Assembly: GCA_949373085.1 (NCBI GenBank)
Contig: CASICJ010000037.1
Span: 1-57,653, forward strand
DNA: 57,653 bases
DNA from: an uncultured Verrucomicrobiales bacterium
GTDB taxonomy: Bacteria; Verrucomicrobiota; Verrucomicrobiia; Verrucomicrobiales; Akkermansiaceae
Direction: 5' to 3'
Positions 29,551 through 38,000 of the stretch are shown in pieces. Under the pieces are notes generated by a model, which was not told where the DNA came from, ran no database searches, and saw only the letters and a list, made by a program, of their open reading frames with translations. Each line of letters opens with the position of its first letter. The first letter of the stretch is position 1. A program made the translations under genes and the position numbers.

Positions 29551-31896
29551 CTACTGGATCTGGATGAGTTCGTGGGCGCTTAACAAAACTTGTGCATATT
29601 GATGCCAGCTTTCGGAACTTGGATTATCGCCGAGCCATTGCTTCCCAAGCTCAGTTTCGGCAGGATCTGGGTAGCGAGAATAAAGTTGCTGGTAGACTCT
29701 TTTGATTCGGTCTGAAACTGGCTCCTTCATTCCGTTAAGATGATCGCCCAAGGTTCTCGCTCGCTCGTTCATGAAAGGACTATTCATCATAAAGAGATAT
29801 TGCTGAGGCACGGTGCTGGTTGGGCGGGAAGCGCTTGTCGAAACCGCCGCCGGAAAATCAAAAAGGCGCAGGAAGGCATCGGACTCAAAACGATCGCCGG
29901 TGCGGCTGATGGTGGCGTAGAGAGTACGACGCTTACTTCGTAGAATCTCCCCATCGGGTTTTCCCCCGACTCTTTGATCAAGTTCGCCAGTGACCGCGAG
30001 CAAAGAATCACGCCATGCTTCAACTTCGAGCCGGCGCGGGTTCATTCGCCACAGGAAGTTATTATCACCATCCACCGTGAATTTTTCTTTGTCGAAGCGG
30101 CTACTCATTTGCCACGTCGAGGAAAGCATGATCTGGCGATGAAGCCGTTTCAGCGACCACCCGTGTTCGACAAAGTCGCGGGCGAGCCAGTCGAGTAGTT
30201 GGGGATGCGTTGGCTTCTCACCGAGAACCCCAAAGTTACTAGGAGTTCTCACTAGGGCTTTGCCAAAATGCCATTGCCAGACTCGGTTGACAATGACCCG
30301 GGCCGTAAGGGGATTATCTGGACCGGTGACGGATTGGGCCAGTTCACGGCGACCACTCCCCTCGGTATAGGGTGGTGGCGATTCTCCAGCGAGGATTTGA
30401 ATGAATCGGCGAGGAACCAATTCCCCCTTCTTCCGCAGATCCCCTCTCAAGGCAACGTGCATGTCATTCTTACCAGCCTCTTGAAGAACATGGGCCGTCT
30501 CATATTTTTCAGGAGCTACTTTCTTCAAACGATCCAACTCGGCACGCATCGCAGAGACCTTCTTCTTCGCCTCTTCATCCATCGATTTCTCGATGTCTTT
30601 CCGCTCGATCTTGAGCCTTTTACTCTCATCGTTAAGGAACTGATTGACCGCATTATTCTGGTTTTTGATTGCGTCCTGACCTTGCCTGTAGGCGTCAACA
30701 ATAGCTTGGGGAACGAGAGGATGCTCGCCAATCCGGGTGTTCTTGAAAATACCAGCAATTGCGTAGTAGTCCTGCGTCGTAATAGGATCGAATTTATGAT
30801 CATGACATCTCGCACAAGCGGTAGTTAAGCCAAGGAAGGCCCGGGAAAAGGTGTCAACTCGGTCCGAAAGAGTCTCGGCTTGGGCCTGTGCTTTAGCCTC
30901 GGGGTCTCCCCCATCAGAGGTGTAACTTGGGCCAACTACAAAGAACCCAGTCGCAACTGGGTCCGGATGATCATCAATGACATCCCCAGAAATCTGACGG
31001 GAAACAAACTCGTTATACGGCATGTCAGCATTTAGGGCATTAACGACCCAGTCACGATATCGCCAGGCATCTGGCAGCGCCCTATTATCACCAAATCCAC
31101 CCAGGCCATCGCTGTAACGTGCAACGTCGAGCCAATGTCTTGCCCAACGTTCGCCGTAATGATCCGAGGCTAAAAGTCGGTCGACAACTTTCTCGAAAGC
31201 ATTTGCCGCTGCGTCCTCGAGAAACCCCTCGACTTGTTCCGGTGTCGGCGGCAGCCCTGTCAAATCAAGATAGGCCCGGCGTATGAGAATCCGCTTTTCA
31301 GCAGACGCATTCGGCTCGAGGTTCTTTGCTTCAAGTCTTGAAAGTGTATAGTAATCAATCGGCGACCGAGGCCAGGAGCGGTTTTCGACTGGCGGCAAGT
31401 CGGATTTTGTAACTGGTTTGAATGACCAATGCTCCCGACGAAAACGATCCCAATCGTAGGCTTCCTTAGGTTGAGCTTGGGCGATTTCGGAGCTCGACTC
31501 CGCCCGAGGCCAGGGAGCACCCATTTTCACCCAGTCGGTCAAAATTTTGATTTGTTCATCCTTTAATTTTCCCTTTGGGGGCATCTCCATGTCTTCGTTG
31601 CGGTAATTCACCGCTTCGACGAGAAAGCTTTTCGAAGGATCTCCCGGTGTGAGAGCAGATCCTGAATCTCCTCCCTTCAGGAGCCCAGCCCGTGAATCGA
31701 GAAAAAGCCCTGCTTTCAATTTTCCTTTTTCCTCTGCCTTGGTCGAGTGACACCGATAGCATTTGTCGGCAAGAAGCGGCCGCACTTTATTCTCGAAAAA
31801 TTCAAGCTGTTCGGCGTTCGGCGTTGCCGTGTCGACCGCAACTGCCAAAAAAACCCCAAAAAAGTTGGCGATTAAAACGATCGAACCCACTTTCAT
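29551..31896 (-). CDS. PSD1-type c-haem protein (PSCyt1 / DUF1549 / DUF1553), compact form
   Basis: 781-residue exported protein. Signal peptide about 1-21. PSCyt1 domain with CYRCH (C46, C49, H50) and MPPKGKLKDEQ; DUF1549 with HYGERWARHWLDVARYSDGLG and CARCHDHKFDPITTQDYY; a short coiled-coil-like charged stretch (DESKRLKIERKDIEKSMDEE); DUF1553 with NRVWQWHFGKALVRTPSNFG, RRLEVEAWRDSLLAVTGELD. It lacks the sandwich insertion present in the 7316 paralogue. It is the first gene of a two-gene unit with DUF1501 and is divergent from the PEP-CTERM gene across 269 bp. Likely a periplasmic or surface haem protein; reaction unknown. Confidence 0.9.
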   Translation of the reverse strand: MKVGSIVLIANFFGVFLAVAVDTATPNAEQLEFFENKVRPLLADKCYRCHSTKAEEKGKLKAGLFLDSRAGLLKGGDSGSALTPGDPSKSFLVEAVNYRNEDMEMPPKGKLKDEQIKILTDWVKMGAPWPRAESSSEIAQAQPKEAYDWDRFRREHWSFKPVTKSDLPPVENRSWPRSPIDYYTLSRLEAKNLEPNASAEKRILIRRAYLDLTGLPPTPEQVEGFLEDAAANAFEKVVDRLLASDHYGERWARHWLDVARYSDGLGGFGDNRALPDAWRYRDWVVNALNADMPYNEFVSRQISGDVIDDHPDPVATGFFVVGPSYTSDGGDPEAKAQAQAETLSDRVDTFSRAFLGLTTACARCHDHKFDPITTQDYYAIAGIFKNTRIGEHPLVPQAIVDAYRQGQDAIKNQNNAVNQFLNDESKRLKIERKDIEKSMDEEAKKKVSAMRAELDRLKKVAPEKYETAHVLQEAGKNDMHVALRGDLRKKGELVPRRFIQILAGESPPPYTEGSGRRELAQSVTGPDNPLTARVIVNRVWQWHFGKALVRTPSNFGVLGEKPTHPQLLDWLARDFVEHGWSLKRLHRQIMLSSTWQMSSRFDKEKFTVDGDNNFLWRMNPRRLEVEAWRDSLLAVTGELDQRVGGKPDGEILRSKRRTLYATISRTGDRFESDAFLRLFDFPAAVSTSASRPTSTVPQQYLFMMNSPFMNERARTLGDHLNGMKEPVSDRIKRVYQQLYSRYPDPAETELGKQWLGDNPSSESWHQYAQVLLSAHELIQIQ

Positions 31897-32165
31897 TACA
31901 AAATTTTACGCTTAGAGAGCGTCAATCTTTCTGAAAGGAATATTTTTTAGAACTAATTTCTTTATTTGGAGGGGCTCAGAGCCCGAAATTCGGGGAGAAG
32001 GGTATTTCCAAGAGCAACAAACTATCCTGCCCGCAAGGGGGTAGGGATGAGGAAATTTTTTTAAAATGCATCTTGTCAAATTTCATTTGAAGTGTTTTTC
32101 TAACAGAACGCCTGGAGGTAATTCGTCTCTAGGAAACCCAATTAACAAAGAACCGCTTATTAGTA

Positions 32166-32835
32166 ATGATTAATAAAAAATCCGCTTTTTTTGCCCTTAG
32201 CGCCCTCGGACTTTTGACCAACGCCAACGCCGCTACAATTGGATTTGGCACCGATTTGCCTAATCCGGCTCAGGATACGCCGTCAAATGGCACGAATAAC
32301 CAGATGCGCCAAAATATCAATACCACTGACACCGTGGTCCTCGGCGCGGGAACCTATCAAGCAGTATCTTGGTCCTATAATGCTGCTGCCGATGCGACAA
32401 ATGGAGCGACTCAGCCCGTTTTTTCCATTTCTCACAATCGTCAATGGGGTCGCAAATCACACTGTTGTGGCATATGGCATCACAATCGACACCGAACCTG
32501 GTGTTAACACTGATGTTCCCTTCGGTGGAGCCAACAATACCTTCACTATCGGAGAAGGTGGTGCAACGATCGCCGCTGGGGTGCAAAACCCGAGTGCAGA
32601 CGGCCACCAGAATAGCATCCTGACCGATACCTCCTTTGGAATTACAGATCATGCGAATTCGGGGAATTTCGATGACGCTGGCAGCGCCGGCGCAGCACTT
32701 GACAGCTTTGGATTCGCAAATCTTCCCCGAACCTACGGGTTCTCGATTGAAGTGGAGGCTGTGCCCGAACCATCAACTTCCCTTCTCTCATTAATCGCGG
32801 TCGCTGGATTCTGCGGAATGCGCCGCCGCCGCTAA
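32166..32835 (+). pseudogene. PEP-CTERM exported protein, one frameshift in a T6 tract
   Basis: Small exported protein with signal peptide (SAFFALSALGLLTNANA) and C-terminal PEP-CTERM sorting signal: VPEPSTSLLS, hydrophobic stretch, RRRR. This tag is recognised by exosortase-type systems that process and anchor proteins at the surface. The frame breaks in the six-T run at 32419-32424: NGATQPVF should continue PFLTIVNG, as it does in the downstream paralogue, but an extra T redirects it to an early stop. Removing one T joins both halves into about 222 residues. The body is one copy of a beta-rich module (NQMRQNIN, ITDTSFG, ADGHQNSI) repeated in the next gene. A homopolymer indel is a common sequencing error, so the gene may be intact in the organism. 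Confidence 0.82.
32229..32760 (+). repeat. Module copy 1 of an exported beta-rich domain
   Basis: Protein-level repeat shared with 33030-33540 (close) and 34250-34745 (diverged). Shared landmarks: TNNQMRQNIN, an AGTY/AGIY strand, GATQPVFPFLT, LTDTSFG, DHAN, LPRTY. Confidence 0.7.
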
Positions 32836-32863
32836 GATTCCAATCTTTTACTTTCAAGCAGAG

Positions 32864-32898
32864 CGCAGGTTCGGTTAATCCCAATCCTGCGTTTTTTT
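32864..32898 (+). terminator. Intrinsic terminator
   Basis: CGCAGG (32864-32869) pairs with CCTGCG (32886-32891), followed by seven T. Partial pairing continues inside the 16-base loop. It sits 28 bases after the PEP-CTERM stop. Confidence 0.75.
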
Positions 32899-32942
32899 CA
32901 CCCACTAAAATGGTATAAAAAGATTCAAATAGATTCAATGAT

Positions 32943-35012
32943 ATGAACATACACACCCCCACCAGAAATTTACTGGCCGCCTCCATCAGTTTCGCTCTGA
33001 TGACAGGAGCAAGTGCCGTTACCATCGGCTTTGGGCCGGACCTATTCGGAGTTCAAGACACCCAATCCAATGGCACGAACAACCAGATGCGCCAGAACAT
33101 CAACATCACCGATACCGTATTCCTCGCTGCAGGAATCTACCGGGCGACGACCTGGGACTATCAAGCCGGAGAAGATGCTTCAAACGGCGCTACCCAGCCA
33201 GTATTCCCTTTCCTAACGCTCGTCAACGGACCTGGGAACCACACCGTCCTCGCTTTCGGGGCCACTACCGACACTGAAGCAGGAATCCAGAACCTAGTTC
33301 CCTTCGGTGGAACAGACGACACTTTCGTTGTTCCCGAAGGAGGTGCTACCATCGCAGCGGGCATTCAAAATACGAATGCCGATGCGGTCCAAAACAGCAT
33401 CCTGACCGATACAAGCTTCGGCACAACCGACCACGCGAACGGATTAAATTTTGACGAAGCGGGCAGCGTTGGAGCTTCACTCACCTCGTTCGGACATGCA
33501 AACCTTCCTCGCACCTATGCCTTTTCGGTCGAAGTGGAACCGGTCGAACTCTCTAACCCAACACCCCCGGTCGTCACCGGTATAAAACCTAGCCTCAACT
33601 CAACCGAAGTCGCGATTAGCAGTGATCTGGTAGCGACATTCGACGAAATGATCGTGGCCGGTAACGGCAACATTACAATCAAGAACCTGACCGACTCGAC
33701 TCAGATCGCGATTCCGGTTAGCGACGCCCAAGTCACCATCAAGGGTGTTTTCTTGACCATCAAACCAACTGAATCTCTCGAAGGAGGCAAGGCATACGCC
33801 ATCCAGATCGATGCGACCGCGATCGATGACACAACAGGAGATAACTTTACTGGAATCGAAGATGACGTGACGTGGGCCTTCAATACCGCTGCGCCCGACT
33901 TTGACGCCCCGAAAATAGAAACCCTCTATCCTGCCATTGGCGGAATAGATGTCCCCCTTGTAAGTGATCTCGAAGCGACTTTTGACGAACGAATCGCGAT
34001 CGGCAGTGGTGATATCGTTTTAAAGAATCTCACCGACGGAACAGAGGTTGCAATCCCGGTGGGCGATGCCCAGGTTTCAATCTCAGGTAGCGTCATGACA
34101 ATCGACCCGACGGACGATCTCGAGCTTGGTAAAAACTATGCTGTCCAGATTGCTCCTACCGCAATCGATGACTTGGCAGGAAATAGCTTTGTGGGAATTA
34201 GCGATAACACAACTTGGAATTTTGCGACCCGGATTCCGGTGATTGGCGGTAGTATTATCGGTCCAGGTTCCGATATCACAGAAGCGATCCAATATGACAC
34301 CGCCAATCAAGAGCGCCTCAACATTGATCGAACAGCCTTTACCACCCTTAATGCGGGCACCTACAATGTGACCGACTGGAAACTCAACGTCGTTAGGAGC
34401 AATGACGGCACCGGAGAAGTTACCCCAATGCTCCTGACCGGAACACCGCCATCCTATTCTATCTTGTGGCTCGGATCAGCATTCGATCCGGATCTCGATG
34501 GCATTCAAACCGCACCAGAGACAGGGAGCTTCACTCTCGAAGCTCCGACAGATATTTACGCTGGATTCTTCACAACCAACTTAGGTTCCGAAATCATTGG
34601 GACAGACATCGATAATTCAGGCTCCGGATTCAGTTCAACTGATCACACCAACAATTTTATCGAGCCCACCGAGGTTGGCGAAACGATCGACAATTTCAGC
34701 CACTCCGGACTCGGTAGAACCTACGCTTTTGAGATTAACGTGGTAGAAGGCTCACAAAAGGGTCTTCAGATTACTAGCATCAAATACCTCGATGAAGAAA
34801 CCCCAAGAGTAGAATTCACCTTTAATTCCACTCCTGGACGTATCTATTTGATTGAGGCTTCCACCTCCCTGAAGCCCAATGGAGAACCCGGAGGATGGAT
34901 CGAACTCGACGACGGTTTTGAAGCCGAAGGGGACGAGAGCACATACGTAGATTTTCTTTCATTCGTCACTGGCCCACGCGTCTTCTACCGTGTTAAATTG
35001 ATGCCACGTTAA
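32943..35012 (+). CDS. Exported protein with two copies of the PEP-CTERM-gene module and two Big_5 domains
   Basis: 689-residue protein. N-terminal signal (LLAASISFALMTGASA). The first module (33030-33540) closely matches the body of the PEP-CTERM protein at 32166 (SNGTNNQMRQNIN and GATQPVFPFLT are shared). Two SbsA-type Ig-like Big_5 domains follow (about 33560-33900 and 33905-34240), each with a KNLTD.T.IAIPV strand and AIDD segment. A diverged third module (about 34250-34745) keeps the GLGRTYAFEINV ending. The C-terminal module contains GRIYLIEASTSLKP. It has no PEP-CTERM tag, unlike its neighbour. Only 16 bases separate it from the CotH gene, suggesting cotranscription. Likely surface or matrix protein; no catalytic motif. 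Confidence 0.8.
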   Translation: MNIHTPTRNLLAASISFALMTGASAVTIGFGPDLFGVQDTQSNGTNNQMRQNINITDTVFLAAGIYRATTWDYQAGEDASNGATQPVFPFLTLVNGPGNHTVLAFGATTDTEAGIQNLVPFGGTDDTFVVPEGGATIAAGIQNTNADAVQNSILTDTSFGTTDHANGLNFDEAGSVGASLTSFGHANLPRTYAFSVEVEPVELSNPTPPVVTGIKPSLNSTEVAISSDLVATFDEMIVAGNGNITIKNLTDSTQIAIPVSDAQVTIKGVFLTIKPTESLEGGKAYAIQIDATAIDDTTGDNFTGIEDDVTWAFNTAAPDFDAPKIETLYPAIGGIDVPLVSDLEATFDERIAIGSGDIVLKNLTDGTEVAIPVGDAQVSISGSVMTIDPTDDLELGKNYAVQIAPTAIDDLAGNSFVGISDNTTWNFATRIPVIGGSIIGPGSDITEAIQYDTANQERLNIDRTAFTTLNAGTYNVTDWKLNVVRSNDGTGEVTPMLLTGTPPSYSILWLGSAFDPDLDGIQTAPETGSFTLEAPTDIYAGFFTTNLGSEIIGTDIDNSGSGFSSTDHTNNFIEPTEVGETIDNFSHSGLGRTYAFEINVVEGSQKGLQITSIKYLDEETPRVEFTFNSTPGRIYLIEASTSLKPNGEPGGWIELDDGFEAEGDESTYVDFLSFVTGPRVFYRVKLMPR
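33030..33540 (+). repeat. Module copy 2 of the same exported domain
   Basis: Close protein match to copy 1 across its full length (QDTQSNGTNNQMRQNIN, ILTDTSFGTTDHAN, HANLPRTYAFSVEVE). It also supplies the frame reference that shows the T6 insertion in copy 1. Confidence 0.7.
34250..34745 (+). repeat. Module copy 3, diverged
   Basis: Weaker but co-linear match: AGTYNVTDWKLN corresponds to AGTYQAVSWSYN, STDHTNNF to TDHAN, and GLGRTYAFEINV to LPRTYAFSVEV. Confidence 0.5.
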
Positions 35013-35028
35013 TCTGGCCAGACAAAGT

Positions 35029-38000
35029 ATGGCATTTAGTGGGACTCCCCTTGCTTTCACGCTAGCCCTTGGCTTCCTCGGATTGGTATGTCACCCCGTG
35101 TCGGCATCTTCCGATGGAGTTGTCGTATTTAATGAGGTACAATACAACCCGGCGGGGTCCGATGAAAGTGGCGAATGGATCGAATTGTTTAACCAAATGG
35201 GAATCATCACCGACATCTCAGGGTGGCGGATCGATGGCATTGGGTATACTTTTCCAAAAGGCACTCTCGTAGACCCTGGCAGTTACATCGTGATCGCAAA
35301 GACGCCGAGTGCTGGCGAGTTTGGCCCGTTCACCGGGAATATCGATAATGGTGGTGAGCGCTTGAGACTTTATAACCAAAGCGACCGCCTCATGGACCAG
35401 CTCGACTTTGGAGATGATGGTCGATGGCCGGCCGCTGCAGACGGATCAGGAGCGACACTCGCCAAGCTTAAGGAGTATACCGCCAGTGGCAGATCAGATC
35501 TGTGGACTTATTCGGAGCAACTCGGAGGGACACGCCTAGCGGCCAACTTCCCTGATGCCGGAGGCTCTCCTCCCACGACGACCGTAGAGTTGATCACTCT
35601 TGCTGACATTTGGAGATATAAGGACACTTCGGCTGATCCAGGCGCAGGCTGGGCTGCGATCGCGCATCCAATTGGGGGTGATTGGAAGTCAGGGGCAGGC
35701 GGAATCGGCTTCGAAAGCGGTACTACCATTTCTCTGGGGACAGTGCTGAGCCACCCGAATGCCAACCCAAGCTATGTGTCCACTTATTACTATGAACGCG
35801 AGTTCGACTTAAGTGCCGCGCAGTTGTCGGGATTGCAGTCTCTTAAATTGCGGCACGGCTTTGATGACGGCGCGGTGGTCTATCTCAATGGAACGGAAGT
35901 TCTACGGGTGAATATGCCTGCCGGAGTCATCGACGCTAGCACCTCAGCTCTCAGTGGTGTGGAAATCGACAACCTTTCAGCCGATATGACACTCGCGACC
36001 AGCTCACTGGTTTCGGGAAGTAACCGGATTTCGGTTGAAGTCCATCAGGAAAGAATCGGCAGCAGTGACACCGTGTTCGGAGTCGAGCTGGATGTGGAAT
36101 TTGCCGACGTGATTCCGAGTTCCGTTCCGATGCTTTCATTTAATGAAGTGCCGCCCGCGACTGAGGCCAGCTTTTGGGTAGAATTAATCAATCCCGGTCC
36201 AGCTAATATCGATCTCACGGGAATCGTCATCTCGGCTGGTAATGATCCATTGCGCCGGTATCAGCTCGAGGCCGGACAGCTCGCCCCGGGAGCCCTACTT
36301 TTGATTGATGAAGCTACCCTCGGCTTCAAGCCTGCTGATGGAGAGAAACTTTTTCTTTTTGATGCCAACGACACAGTGGTTCTCGACGCCCGCGAGGCGA
36401 CTGGGAGGCTCCGCGGCCGTGCCGAAGAAAAGAAGGGAGCTTGGTGCTATCCGAACATTGCCACGCCAGGTTTGCCGAATGTTTTTGTGTTCAATCAAGA
36501 CATCGTGATTAGTGAAATCGCCTACAACCCGCCAGGTCTTGGCGGCAGTCCTGGAGTGCCTCCAACATTCGAGGTCATTCCACTCGTAGCGATGGAAGAC
36601 AGCTGGAGGTATAATAGTAACGACGTCGATTTGACATCTAGTTGGGTGACAGAAGAGCATCCGTCTGTCGGCGATTGGAAAACTGCGAGAGGGCCAATTG
36701 GTTTTGAGAGCGGTGCTTTGCCGGTGCCGCTTACGACGGTGCTTAGCAATTATACATCGTCGACCGTGACTTACTACTACGAGACGGACTTTGTTGTCTC
36801 AGCGGAGGTTTTCAACACCGCTGAATCGCTGGTAATGACCCATCAAATCGATGACGGAGCCGCGTTCTACATCAACGGGGTGCGCGTTGGCGAATTTAAC
36901 TTATCATCGGGCGCACTTAACCCAGAAACGCTTGCGAGTTCGAGCGTTGGCAACGCGGCTATTGAGACTTTGCAGATCCCAGTGTCTAGTCTCATCCTCG
37001 GCGTAAATCGACTCTCGGTGGAGGTGCATCAGAGTAGTACGGGTAGTAGCGACACGGTATTCGGGCTTGGGCTTGATGCGCGTGTGCAAACTTCTCCCGG
37101 TATGGCGGCGTTGCCGTTTCGCAACTCCGACAACCAGTGGATTGAGATTGCCAACCGTGGAGCAAGCGCGGTCGACCTTGGCGGCTGGGACTTCGACCGT
37201 GGGATCGCCTTCAATTTCCCTGCAGGCACGATGCTTGCATCGGGGGAGCATGCTTGCGTTGCGCGTGATTCGGCTCTTTTTTCCGCCGCATTTCCCGGCG
37301 CTCGACTTCTCGGTGAGTTCTCTGGCTCTCTGTCACGGACCAGCGAAAATATCCTGCTTCGTGATTCTTACCGCAACCCGGTGGACGAACTCAGATACTT
37401 CGATGGAGGACGCTGGCCTAAGGCGACTGATGGCGGTGGTTCGACCTTGGAGTTGCGCGATTTGAACGCGGACAATGGCGATGCGGTGGCGTGGGCGGCG
37501 AGCGATGAGTCCAACCGAACGGAATGGAAGACTTACACTTATCGAGAGAGGGCAGCGAGTAGTCGTGGGCCGGACAATCAATGGCGCGAGTTCAACATGG
37601 GACTACTTTCCGATGGCGAAATACTGATTGATGATATCAGCGTGATCGAAAACCCCGGCGGCGGTGCGGTGCAGAAGCTGAGCGATACAACCTTCAATAA
37701 TCCCGCCGCCTGGAAACTTGTTGGCAATCATCGACATGGAGAAATCATCGATGATCCGGATACCCCGGGAAATAAGGTTTTGCGGATCGTTGCCACGGGC
37801 GCGACCGAGCATATGCATAACCAAATTTTCACGAAACTCTCCTCGCCCATCTCAAATGGCACCGAGTATGAGATTTCGTTTCGTGCTCGCTGGGTTTCAG
37901 GGTCTCGACAGCTGCACACACGGCTCTATTTTAACCGCTGTGCCAATGTGAACCTGATCGATCGTCCCCAAGATGTCGGAACCCCATCTGCTCCTAACTC

